Below, piece by piece: positions 1 to 8,272 of a DNA stretch of 48,205 nt. The stretch's first letter is position 1; each line of letters begins with the position of its first letter. The translations under genes were made by a program, and so were the position numbers. The stretch covers positions 1 to 48,205 of the forward strand of contig SGYN01000012.1 of NCBI GenBank assembly GCA_004321715.1, given 5' to 3'. The notes under the pieces are model-generated. The model did not search any database, was not told where the DNA came from, and saw only the letters and a program-made list of their open reading frames with translations. The stretch comes from a bacterium. GTDB lineage: Bacteria; Fidelibacterota; Marinisomatia; Marinisomatales; TCS55.

Positions 1-1
1 A

Positions 2-1069
2 GGGTTGGATACTAGCGATTGTGAAAATCAACTAGAGATAGTTTTTACCAAGCAAGACTCTGCAGATTGGACCTTACCAGAAAATCAAGATCGGATAGCT
101 GAAACTGTGTGGATTACCAGAAAGCACAACCAAAGTATTTTTAATATTGCTCAAGAAGATGGATATTCTGTATCTAATGGTTCACCCTTAGGTACGCTCT
201 GGGCTTACAGTTCTACTGAAAATGCTCAGAGTGGTGACTTTACATCTTTTGTTGCCATGCATGGAGGCAATCCTCAAAGCATTATTAATGATACCGTGTC
301 ACTTTATTTACCTGATTATGAAAGATATTTTGATTTAGTTTTTTTATCTTTTTCAGGTGGAAACAGCGGAGGTGGTTTCTCTTACAGCAGGAATGAAGTA
401 TTTCCGGATCATTTTAGCTCTGGCCATATTGAGGGCAGATGGATAATCCCAGTAGTAGAAAATGACCCAGGAAACACAATGTATGAGTTTCTTGATGGTT
501 TAAGATATACATACTATTGTGCAGATGAAAATGGCTGTGATTCAACTTATTGGAATTCCCTTGATACGAGTGAAGCCATTCCAAATCCAAATCCATATAC
601 CTTTTTAAATGATACTTTAACTATTGATTTATTTTTTGGAAATACTTGGCAATACCCAGTTACCTTTGAATGTGATGGAAATAAAGTATCGTTTGGCGAT
701 ACGACATTTTTGTCCTGGTGGAGAGTTGGACTGGATACTAGCGAATGTGAAGAACAACAACTTGGGATGTTTAGTGATATTACACATCCAGAAACATTTA
801 GGTTGCACCAAAACTATCCAAACCCATTCAACCCAGTTACAATTATAAGTTATGAATTACTAGAAGATTCATATGTTAGTGTTATAATTTACGATATGCT
901 TGGCAATGTGATAAAAAATCTAGTTAAAAGTAACCAATCATTTGGTTACAATTCTGTCCAGTGGAATGCCACAAATAATAAAGGTCAGCCCGTATCAGCA
1001 GGAGTATATCTTTATAGTTTAGAAGCAGGAGATTTTAGACAGTCAAATAAGATGATATTGCTTAAATAA
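2..1069 (+). CDS. Secreted protein with type IX secretion sorting domain (5' truncated)
   Basis: The reading frame is open from the first bases, so the true start lies outside the window; the TTG at position 5 is not a credible start because the first residues (GLDTSDCE) recur near residue 240 as GLDTSECE. The last ~80 residues are a type IX secretion C-terminal domain: HQNYPNPFNPVT, then YDMLGNVIKNL, then SAGVYLYSLEAGDF and a terminal KMILLK. Residues ~12-130 form a recurring unnamed extracellular domain (DSADWTLPENQDRI, SPLGTLW, GGGFSYSR) shared with the next gene. The product is presumably exported and attached at or released from the surface. Its specific function is unknown. The tandem neighbour suggests duplication. 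Confidence 0.85.
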   Translation, partial: GLDTSDCENQLEIVFTKQDSADWTLPENQDRIAETVWITRKHNQSIFNIAQEDGYSVSNGSPLGTLWAYSSTENAQSGDFTSFVAMHGGNPQSIINDTVSLYLPDYERYFDLVFLSFSGGNSGGGFSYSRNEVFPDHFSSGHIEGRWIIPVVENDPGNTMYEFLDGLRYTYYCADENGCDSTYWNSLDTSEAIPNPNPYTFLNDTLTIDLFFGNTWQYPVTFECDGNKVSFGDTTFLSWWRVGLDTSECEEQQLGMFSDITHPETFRLHQNYPNPFNPVTIISYELLEDSYVSVIIYDMLGNVIKNLVKSNQSFGYNSVQWNATNNKGQPVSAGVYLYSLEAGDFRQSNKMILLK

Positions 1070-1101
1070 TATTATTCAAAAAATATGAAAGGAACTTTTT
1101 C

Positions 1102-2637
1102 ATGAAAAAATATGTGACATTATTCATTCTCATTTATCAAACTGCTTTCTCTGATTGCGAGTATATGTATGGTCAATATTATTCATATGCTGGTAATTTT
1201 GACTTTGAGGAGTATGTATTTGGTGAGGATAATTGCTGTGATGAGTATCATTTACCTATGTGCGGGGATGATAGAGTATTTTTTGAAAAAGAAGATTATG
1301 CTGATTTTACAGATTCTAATAACTGGGACATTATTTCCAATAATGTTGCATTGACCAGAGCAGATATTCGTGGTTTATATAATCCTTTATTAGAGTCTGA
1401 ATATATTCCAGGTGGCACTCCTTGGGAATTTGAAGGAATAGAGTATGGGTCTCCCATAGGAACCCTGTGGAGATTCGGTGGTCCTACCTTTGGTGATAAT
1501 AGTGCATCTGCTGTAGACCCAATTGTTTCTTATGCCTCATGGTATTCATGGGGATGGTTTGGAGGTTCCTCAGTTCTAGTTGGCATGTATTCAACTGAGG
1601 ATGATGCTTATTACGATTTTTATGTAACCAATTGGACATCAGGCAATGGTCCTGGATTTCCGGGATTTGGTGATGGAAATGGTGATGGAAATGGTGGAGG
1701 ATTTTCTTATTACCGTTCTGGGCCTATTAATCCTATTCCAACAATAACCAATATAGAGGACGTCCCCAATGACCAGGGTGGTCGTGTTTACATAACTTTT
1801 GATAGATCATTTCTTGACGTTAACGCTCATCCTCATGGAATCGATATGTATACTATCCAACGATTTGATCCTCCTAATTGGGTAAGCTTAGGATCCATAG
1901 CAGGTCTTGGTGAATCCTCATATATTTATGAAGCAACCACTCTTATAGATTCCTTAGGTCAAGGTAATGATTCTACCTTTTTTCGAGTTATTGCGCTTAA
2001 TTACGTGATGAATTACACCTTTTACAGTGACGAGTACAATGGTCAATCCGTTGACAATATACCTCCTGGCGTTCCAGAGGGCCTTGCTGTGTCTTTAGAA
2101 AATTCTCAGGCTCTTGTTAGTTGGCTTCCAAGTATAGATGATGACTTTCAATATTACAACCTAGAGAAGGATATTGATGAAACATTTCAAAATGCTCAAA
2201 GTTTTAATACAGCTCAAAATTCGTTCACTGACTCTGATGTTGAAGATGGGATGATGTATTTTTATCGTATAAGAGCAGCGGATTATTCAGGTAACTGGAG
2301 TGATTACTCAGAAATAGTGCAATTATCAACACTTTCTACCGACAATACTAATATTGCTGAACGATTTATGCTTTATCAAAATTTCCCTAATCCATTTAAT
2401 CCTATAACAACGTTACGATATGATGTCCCTGAAGAGGCATTTGTCAATATCACCGTTTATGATATGTTTGGTAATACGGTTAAATCGCTAGTCAATGAGA
2501 AGAAGAGTTCGGGGTTTAAATCTGTGCAATGGAATGCAAAGAATAATCGAGGTCAGCCAGTTTCTGCAGGAGTCTATCTGTATAGCATAGAAGCTGGAGA
2601 TTTTAGGCAAACTAAAAAAATGATATTTCTTAAATAG
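1102..2637 (+). CDS. Secreted protein with fibronectin type III-like and type IX sorting domains
   Basis: The 511-residue product starts at an ATG preceded by AAAGGAA. It has a hydrophobic N-terminus (residues 2-17) consistent with a Sec signal peptide. Residues ~60-215 repeat the unnamed domain of the preceding gene (DYADFTDSNNWDI, SPIGTLW, GGGFSYYR), with a Gly/Asp-rich GDGNGDGNGGG stretch before the last motif. Residues ~320-410 look like a fibronectin type III domain (PPGVPEGL, VSWLPS, YFYRIRAAD). The C-terminal ~80 residues are a type IX sorting domain (YQNFPNPFNPITT ... KMIFLK), nearly identical to the neighbour's. No catalytic motif is visible; an adhesive or binding role is only inferred. 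Confidence 0.85.
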   Translation: MKKYVTLFILIYQTAFSDCEYMYGQYYSYAGNFDFEEYVFGEDNCCDEYHLPMCGDDRVFFEKEDYADFTDSNNWDIISNNVALTRADIRGLYNPLLESEYIPGGTPWEFEGIEYGSPIGTLWRFGGPTFGDNSASAVDPIVSYASWYSWGWFGGSSVLVGMYSTEDDAYYDFYVTNWTSGNGPGFPGFGDGNGDGNGGGFSYYRSGPINPIPTITNIEDVPNDQGGRVYITFDRSFLDVNAHPHGIDMYTIQRFDPPNWVSLGSIAGLGESSYIYEATTLIDSLGQGNDSTFFRVIALNYVMNYTFYSDEYNGQSVDNIPPGVPEGLAVSLENSQALVSWLPSIDDDFQYYNLEKDIDETFQNAQSFNTAQNSFTDSDVEDGMMYFYRIRAADYSGNWSDYSEIVQLSTLSTDNTNIAERFMLYQNFPNPFNPITTLRYDVPEEAFVNITVYDMFGNTVKSLVNEKKSSGFKSVQWNAKNNRGQPVSAGVYLYSIEAGDFRQTKKMIFLK

Positions 2638-2707
2638 ATTTACCCTTTCTACAACATTCGTGGAGATTTTTGTTTCTAGATATTTAGAACTATTAGCACT
2701 CACATTC

Positions 2708-2713
2708 TATAAT
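2708..2713 (+). promoter_or_regulatory. Possible -10 box upstream of the small membrane-protein pair
   Basis: A perfect TATAAT lies 54 bases before the ATG of the 66-residue gene. A weak -35 candidate (TTAGAA, 2684-2689) sits 18 bases upstream. In DNA this AT-rich such matches arise by chance, so this is a suggestion only. Confidence 0.3.
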
Positions 2714-2766
2714 AATTTTTTAAAATTTTTCGTATTAGGTTTGCTAAAATAACAAAGGAGTTAATT

Positions 2767-2967
2767 ATGGAAGCAACCAAAGAAATAAAGATTTTACATT
2801 ATGTGCTTATAATGATAATGGGTATCCAACTTAGCTTTACATTTAAAAAATTGAATAAAATAGAGGATGATATAGATAATTCTCTAGATAATATGTCTAC
2901 ACAATTAGATGAAGTATACAGTAAGGTAGATGATATAGAAACGCACATAACGCGTAGGAGAAAATGA
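2767..2967 (+). CDS. Small single-pass membrane protein with coiled coil
   Basis: The 66-residue product has a strong ribosome-binding site (AAAGGAG, six bases before ATG), which supports a real gene despite its size. One membrane helix spans about residues 9-27, followed by a heptad-like acidic helix (residues ~30-62: KIEDDIDNSLDNM, QLDEVYSKVDDIE) and a basic tail RRRK. The stop overlaps the start of the next gene as ATGA, implying translational coupling. I recognise no family. The topology resembles small scaffold or regulator subunits of membrane proteins, which is inference. Confidence 0.65.
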   Translation: MEATKEIKILHYVLIMIMGIQLSFTFKKLNKIEDDIDNSLDNMSTQLDEVYSKVDDIETHITRRRK

Positions 2968-3206
2968 AGACTGAGTATAAGATGTTAGAATTTCTTAAAT
3001 ATTTGATTTATGGTTGGGTAATCTTAATTGTAGCTATACCTGTAAATTTTATAGCTAAGGAAATAGGTTTAGTGACTTGGTATGGTTTTTTAGTATTTAA
3101 AGATAGTATAGGTTTTCTAGATGTGATATTTATGTTTATAATATATCCTCTAATGCTTGGTACTTCTATTAGTCTTAGCAGATTGATAATTAATAAAATA
3201 AAGTAG
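2964..3206 (+). CDS. Small two-helix membrane protein
   Basis: The 80-residue product begins in a 4-base ATGA overlap with the preceding small gene, so the two are probably translated together. Two hydrophobic segments are visible: about residues 11-31 (YLIYGWVILIVAIPVNFIA) and 51-72 (FLDVIFMFIIYPLMLGTSIS), joined by a short loop, with a basic C-terminus (RLIINKIK). No family is recognised. The gene converges on the GH43 gene with only ~60 bases between stops. It may form a complex with the coiled-coil protein encoded just upstream, but nothing in the sequence states the function. Confidence 0.55.
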   Translation: MKTEYKMLEFLKYLIYGWVILIVAIPVNFIAKEIGLVTWYGFLVFKDSIGFLDVIFMFIIYPLMLGTSISLSRLIINKIK

Positions 3207-3268
3207 TGTGATCATTCTCCGCGTTCTAAATCCATATCGATTATAAATAGAGTTATTAGAGCGGAAAT

Positions 3269-4939
3269 TTAATTTAATCTTTGATAAGATTTATAATCAA
3301 CCCAATCAACATCCATATAATCATTTGAAACAATGCCGTTGCTTGTAATATAAACCCCTAAATAAGCTCCAGTATATCCTTTGCTTAAAATATAGGAAGA
3401 TTCCATATTGTGAAAATTAATAAAACCCTCACCTTTTTTCTTATAGTGAAAACTGTATTGATTATTTTTCGATTCAATTTTTAAAACCACATTCAAATTA
3501 ATATCCTGTATTAAAGCTTCTTTTACATTTACAGATTCCTTATTTGGTTCTGATAGATTTAGTTGTAGCATGGAACCAAATTTTGTCTTTTTTATCGTAA
3601 ACGAAATATAATTATTATCTTTTTGAACCAAAGCGATTCCTGCTTGAGTTTCTGATAACGTTGGTTGAAAGTTAATTTTGGCTTCATAGTAAAAATCGGT
3701 TTCTTTTTGTCTAAACCCTATGAAATTTGACCTCCCCCTCTCCTTGATTACGTTTGGACTTGCATAAACTCTTAAATATCCAGTATTAGCTTTCAATGAA
3801 TGACTATTTGGTAAAGGGACTCGACGGAAATTCCACTCAAGAGATAAATTGCTTTTATCAAAATCATCTAAAAAATTTAAACTCTGATATTGTGTAGTAT
3901 TTTCAAACGGAGCTTCGTTGAATCTTTCTATCCGCCCAGTTTTAGGAGCAACAACTGGCCAAAGATATTTGATCTCTTTCCAATCGAATGGTTCTCTTTC
4001 CCATTTAACTGGAGCTAAAAATGTTTCTCGTCCCATGTTAGAACCATTATTTTCATCACCGCGTATTCCTAGGGCAACTATATACCACCTACCATCAGAT
4101 AATTCAATCAAATCACCATGCCCCGTACTATGTACCCAATTATCATAGGAAAGGTGACGACTACTAAGAATAGGGTTTCTTTCATTGGGAACAAACGGAC
4201 CTGTAATCGTATCGCTAACAGCAACCATTACCGCATGGTTGAAACTAGTACCTCCTTCCGCAATCATTAAATAATACCGCCCATCTTTTTTATACATATG
4301 TGGTCCTTCTGCCCATACGCCACCACATGCTCCTCTCCATAAAAAGTGTCTTTCCCCCGTTAATTTCCAATTAATAATATCTAATTCTTGTAACCAAATT
4401 TCACCTTCCCCTGGAAAGTTTGGTTTTTTAGGAGAGTGCGTACCAACATACCATATTCTTCCATCATCATCGAAAAAAATGTCAGGATCTATTCCAGGTG
4501 CGTCCTTAATGACATAGGGATCTGACCATGGACCAGCAGGATTTTCAGATGTAATTATAAAATTAACGAAATCTGTTATTTTTTCTATTTCATTATAATA
4601 GACGTTTGTAGTGATAATATAGAATAGGCCATTATGATATCGAATAGTGGGTGCATGAATTCCACCATTAGATTGCACATCTACTAAATTTACTTTTTGG
4701 TTACATTGGTTTTTTCTGTGCAATCCATATCCTATAAGTTCCCAATTAATAAGGTCTTTACTCTTATGTATAGGTAGACCTGGAAAATACTCAAATGATG
4801 AGTTTACAATAAAAAACTCTTCTCCTACCTTGCAAATTGAGGGATCTGGATAGCTTCCTGGTAATATAGGATTAATGTATAAATTTTCTTTTGCTTCTAA
4901 AAAGCTAGTAAAAATTAATACTGCTAATAATTGTTTCAT
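3269..4939 (-). CDS. Glycoside hydrolase family 43 (beta-xylosidase / arabinofuranosidase type)
   Basis: The 556-residue product has a signal peptide (MKQLLAVLIFTSFLEA). The N-terminal ~340 residues are a five-bladed propeller of GH43 type. The catalytic base is Asp32 in GSYPDPS, the pKa-modulating Asp is Asp151 in PGIDPD, and the general acid is Glu211 in VWAEGPH. Residues ~360-550 form a beta-sandwich like the GH43 C-terminal domain (FLDDFDKSNLSLEWNFRR, QAGIALVQ, YLGVYITSNG). Length and architecture match exo-acting beta-xylosidases or arabinofuranosidases; substrate cannot be fixed from sequence. It is likely periplasmic or secreted and starts the minus-strand glycan island. An AAGGG lies 12 bases before the start. 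Confidence 0.9.
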   Translation of the reverse strand: MKQLLAVLIFTSFLEAKENLYINPILPGSYPDPSICKVGEEFFIVNSSFEYFPGLPIHKSKDLINWELIGYGLHRKNQCNQKVNLVDVQSNGGIHAPTIRYHNGLFYIITTNVYYNEIEKITDFVNFIITSENPAGPWSDPYVIKDAPGIDPDIFFDDDGRIWYVGTHSPKKPNFPGEGEIWLQELDIINWKLTGERHFLWRGACGGVWAEGPHMYKKDGRYYLMIAEGGTSFNHAVMVAVSDTITGPFVPNERNPILSSRHLSYDNWVHSTGHGDLIELSDGRWYIVALGIRGDENNGSNMGRETFLAPVKWEREPFDWKEIKYLWPVVAPKTGRIERFNEAPFENTTQYQSLNFLDDFDKSNLSLEWNFRRVPLPNSHSLKANTGYLRVYASPNVIKERGRSNFIGFRQKETDFYYEAKINFQPTLSETQAGIALVQKDNNYISFTIKKTKFGSMLQLNLSEPNKESVNVKEALIQDINLNVVLKIESKNNQYSFHYKKKGEGFINFHNMESSYILSKGYTGAYLGVYITSNGIVSNDYMDVDWVDYKSYQRLN

Positions 4940-5026
4940 GAAATATTAATACCCTTAAAGAAATTTTTAATTAAACAAAAACTGATATGAGTTTAAATAA
5001 TCTAATCTTTGAGTAAAAAATCAAAA

Positions 5027-6097
5027 TTATTCAAGATTTGAAATATATTCCCTGATAATTTCCAGCCCGATATCATCATTGATGGAACGACTGAGTTGAG
5101 GCATGACTGCTGGAGCTTCTGTCTGTGTCATTCTATATAATAATATAGATTCATCTGGGCTTCCAGGAACAATATCATATTGAAAACCAGGAGCATTAAA
5201 GTTGGTTGGTATTTTGAAAATCCCAGTGTGAATTCCTTCTCCTTCATAATCCCAATTTATATATAATCCGTTTGCATTTGCTGTACCTCCTTGTCGGTGA
5301 CAATATGCACAATTAGCATCCAGGTATGCTTTCCCTCTTGTGATAGGATCAAGCGATGAATCAGAATAGTCAGGAATTTGGCTTATACTTGAAGGAATAC
5401 CACTAAGGATTCCTTCTTCCGTAAAATAATCAATTTGATTTAGAGATAGATCATCTACGGTTGATCGATTTAGATTAGCTGGTTTTGGACCAATAGGTGA
5501 CATCTCTTCGTTCAAATTATGGCACGTTCTACAGTCCAATTCTCTTGGTATAACATATTTCGAAATTTCTTTCAAGCTTCCATCTTGAGCAATTGTTGAT
5601 GCGGATACTGTGCCACCTACGATTAATCGATTTGCTTCCGTTTGTTCATCATTCCATTTATAACTAAACGGTTTCCATTTCGTTTCTTTTCTTACGAGTA
5701 GTCTGGTCTCAATAATATTTCTTCCAAGTGATTTATCTCTGTTATCATTATAGTACATAAAGTTTTTTATAATGATAGCACCAATTGGAAACTGTAATGC
5801 ATTAAAATCTCCTTGATATTCCATATACGTACCTTCCGGTAAATAAATGAATCGCTCTTTTGCAGAATAGTCAGCGAAGGATGGAGATGTCAGGCTATAT
5901 GGATATACACCTTGGGCGGGGTTCAATGCCTTCATATCCCCTGTAAAGAATCCATAATCTGAAAGATTGCGAAAGGGGACTTGACTTAAGTCAATATCTG
6001 TATATTCATTTATTGGAGCATATTTATCTTCAATGCTACATGAATTGCTCAGTAGCATAATTGAAAATAATATAAAGACAAATATTCTTTTTTTCAT
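5027..6097 (-). CDS. Dihaem cytochrome c lipoprotein (SO2930 / TIGR03806-like)
   Basis: The 356-residue product has a lipobox (LLSNSC, Cys20). Two c-type haem sites are visible: CRTCH at 189-193 and CAYCH at 263-267. The N-terminal half (NLSDYGFFTGD, YLPEGTYMEYQ, FPIGAIIIKNF) and the PRELDCRTCHN context match the family I know as SO2930-type, TIGR03806. That family regularly pairs with the parallel beta-helix family encoded 17 bases upstream, so the two are probably one transcript. The function of the pair is unknown. Distal axial ligands are not assigned. Placement beside glycosidases hints at envelope redox work on a glycan or its products, which is inference. Confidence 0.85.
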   Translation of the reverse strand: MKKRIFVFILFSIMLLSNSCSIEDKYAPINEYTDIDLSQVPFRNLSDYGFFTGDMKALNPAQGVYPYSLTSPSFADYSAKERFIYLPEGTYMEYQGDFNALQFPIGAIIIKNFMYYNDNRDKSLGRNIIETRLLVRKETKWKPFSYKWNDEQTEANRLIVGGTVSASTIAQDGSLKEISKYVIPRELDCRTCHNLNEEMSPIGPKPANLNRSTVDDLSLNQIDYFTEEGILSGIPSSISQIPDYSDSSLDPITRGKAYLDANCAYCHRQGGTANANGLYINWDYEGEGIHTGIFKIPTNFNAPGFQYDIVPGSPDESILLYRMTQTEAPAVMPQLSRSINDDIGLEIIREYISNLE

Positions 6098-6114
6098 TAG
6101 TGGAAGAGGATAGT

Positions 6115-7452
6115 TTATTCTTCACAATCTGATGGTGTATCAACTAAATCAAAATTGGTATGCGTAAGTCCTGCCCCAGCAAAATCATCTAATGAAGTAG
6201 ATGTTATAACAACAACATTATTACCAGCCTCTACAAAATTAGCTTCAAGTATAACTACATCTGAGGATTCTTCAATTACAGCTCTAGTGCCAGCATATGG
6301 AGCGCCTCCAGCTGTATAGTCCTGCTGATCTAAAAAGATATCAGGTCTCACATTTCCATTTAAGGCGAAGGTATACCATACAAGTGGACCAGCGGGTCTA
6401 TCTAAAATTCCAGCTACATTATATGTGCCACCACCACTACTAAATGAATTATCATGGATGTAAATATCTTCATTTAAAAAGGTGAACAATGAATCTGCAT
6501 TAGGATCAAAATTGAAATCGACTAAATAATATGCAACTCCAATAATACCGCCACATTCATTATCAACGAATGTATTACCTGTGATTTCTAGACCGCTAGT
6601 AGCAGAATATAAAATCCCAAAACCAGGAGGAACATCTGCTGCTAGAGAGCTTCCCAGCTCGGCAAAATTACTTTCATTATTATTGGTAAATGTATTGTTA
6701 TAGACTTTACAGTTAGAGCCAGATAAAATTCTACTGACACCATTATTATCATATACTAACAGACCTGTAGTGTTTCTAGTGAATTCATTTCCATATACTT
6801 CTACATGTATATTATTTTCTGCTTCCATCCCAAATACATTCAATGTCATTACGTTGTTTCTCATAATTACCCGTTGATTTTGACCAGAGTAAATACCTGC
6901 ATCAACAGCTCCTTCAGTATAACAATTTTCTACAATAACATCATCACTCTCAACTGGGTAAATACCATAGGCTCCATTATCTGAACTAGTTTCTGGCCAT
7001 ACAGTACCAACCCCATCAAATCTAAGTCCTGTAATATTTCTTGCAGTGATACCGTTTCCACCATTGGTGTTCTGTATGGTGAATCCACAGAACAGTAAAT
7101 TAGCACAATCTACGGCTGCAATACCTTCTCCGGTTGTAGATGTTGAATTACTAAAATCAAAATATGTTTCATTAATTCCTGCGCCTTTAATAGTAAGGTT
7201 ATCAATATCTGCTAGTGGAATTGTATTAGTAAAACTATATGTCCCAGCGCCAAATGAAAATGTTTTCCCATTGGGTTCTTCGGTTAAATAAATGATAAAC
7301 GCATCTTCTGAGAACGTTGCTGCTTCAAATGAAATTAAAGAAGACTCTACAATTTCTCCTGGATCTGTAGCTGGATCATCATTGTCATCACATGATGGAA
7401 TAATTATAATTGATAGAATAAAAAATAATTGTAATAATCTGATAATTTTCAT
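6115..7452 (-). CDS. Parallel beta-helix lipoprotein (SO2929 / TIGR03805-like)
   Basis: I chose the ATG at 7452 over the GTG two codons earlier because AAAGGA lies seven bases before it. The product begins with a lipoprotein signal ending IIPSC (Cys21), followed by acidic DDNDD. Residues ~60-330 hold right-handed beta-helix turns rich in N-N-x-F/I and G-I-Y steps (VENCYTEGAVDAGIYSG, NNVMTLNVFGMEAENN, VYNNTFTNN, ITGNTFVDNECGGI). This matches the TIGR03805 beta-helix family, found as a two-gene unit with the dihaem cytochrome encoded downstream. Such helices often bind or cleave acidic polysaccharide, but I see no assignable lyase active site. It is probably surface-anchored. Confidence 0.85.
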   Translation of the reverse strand: MKIIRLLQLFFILSIIIIPSCDDNDDPATDPGEIVESSLISFEAATFSEDAFIIYLTEEPNGKTFSFGAGTYSFTNTIPLADIDNLTIKGAGINETYFDFSNSTSTTGEGIAAVDCANLLFCGFTIQNTNGGNGITARNITGLRFDGVGTVWPETSSDNGAYGIYPVESDDVIVENCYTEGAVDAGIYSGQNQRVIMRNNVMTLNVFGMEAENNIHVEVYGNEFTRNTTGLLVYDNNGVSRILSGSNCKVYNNTFTNNNESNFAELGSSLAADVPPGFGILYSATSGLEITGNTFVDNECGGIIGVAYYLVDFNFDPNADSLFTFLNEDIYIHDNSFSSGGGTYNVAGILDRPAGPLVWYTFALNGNVRPDIFLDQQDYTAGGAPYAGTRAVIEESSDVVILEANFVEAGNNVVVITSTSLDDFAGAGLTHTNFDLVDTPSDCEE

Positions 7453-7535
7453 GTTCACATCCTTTATATTGATTTATTCATCTAGTTTTATCTCTATATA
7501 TATTAAAATAAACAATTATTGATTACATTGACAAT

Positions 7536-8219
7536 ATGAAAAATTTATTTGCGCGCGGGGGTATTGAATTTTTAGCTGTTCTTCTAGGTATTAGTGGATC
7601 GCTTTGGATGGAAAATAATAGGCAGATTAAGCTGGAAGATGAGCAAATTTATAATACACTATATAGCCTAAAAGAAGAGCTCATCACATTAAATGAATAT
7701 AGTGAACGCTATAAAAGTAAAATTTTACGAGACTATAGAATATGCGATAAATTATTAACTGATTGGGGAAGTAATGATATTGATTCTTTAGTGAATCAAG
7801 AATTAGAAGGTAGAAACCTTATTTTAACTATAAAAGCATATCGAGCATTCCATCCACCAATATCTATTTTTAATTCATTAAAATCTGATGGGAGTATAGG
7901 ATTAATTAAAAACCCCAATATTAAAACAAAAATTAATAATGTATATGAAGTCTCATTTTCACACATTCAGGAAGGTGTTGATAATGAAAGAAATTTGTAT
8001 CAAAAATTAAATGAGTATATGATTCTTAATTATCCATATTTATTAATTGATAATCAAAGCAGCAAATATAAAACTGCATTAACAAAATTTTTAAATGATG
8101 AAATTGTTCTAGCTTATATAATCGAAAAAAATTCAATGCGCAATTTTTTAGCAAATCTTATTAGCCGATATATTACCCGTATAAATGATTTAAATATTCT
8201 GATTGATTCTGAGATATAA
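7536..8219 (+). CDS. DUF6090-like membrane-anchored protein
   Basis: The 227-residue product begins MKNLFARGGIEFLAVLLGISGSLWMENNR, a single N-terminal membrane helix followed by a charged helical domain. The GIEFLAVLLGISGSLWME pattern and the following KLEDEQIYNTLYSLKEEL resemble the DUF6090 family common in Bacteroidetes; the assignment is from memory. It is the only plus-strand gene in the minus-strand glycan island and diverges from the beta-helix gene. No Shine-Dalgarno sequence is visible. Function is unknown, and it may have arrived with the island. Confidence 0.65.
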   Translation: MKNLFARGGIEFLAVLLGISGSLWMENNRQIKLEDEQIYNTLYSLKEELITLNEYSERYKSKILRDYRICDKLLTDWGSNDIDSLVNQELEGRNLILTIKAYRAFHPPISIFNSLKSDGSIGLIKNPNIKTKINNVYEVSFSHIQEGVDNERNLYQKLNEYMILNYPYLLIDNQSSKYKTALTKFLNDEIVLAYIIEKNSMRNFLANLISRYITRINDLNILIDSEI

Positions 8220-8272
8220 TAAATCAATCAAATAATAATTTAATCGGAATGATGAAGTGGTGTATTTTTTAA

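Noticed and set aside
3207-3268. TCCGC..TCTAA / TTAGAGCGGA pairing in the convergent spacer
   Set aside because: A 2-base bulge, a loop of about 30 bases and no T-tract make it a poor terminator candidate.
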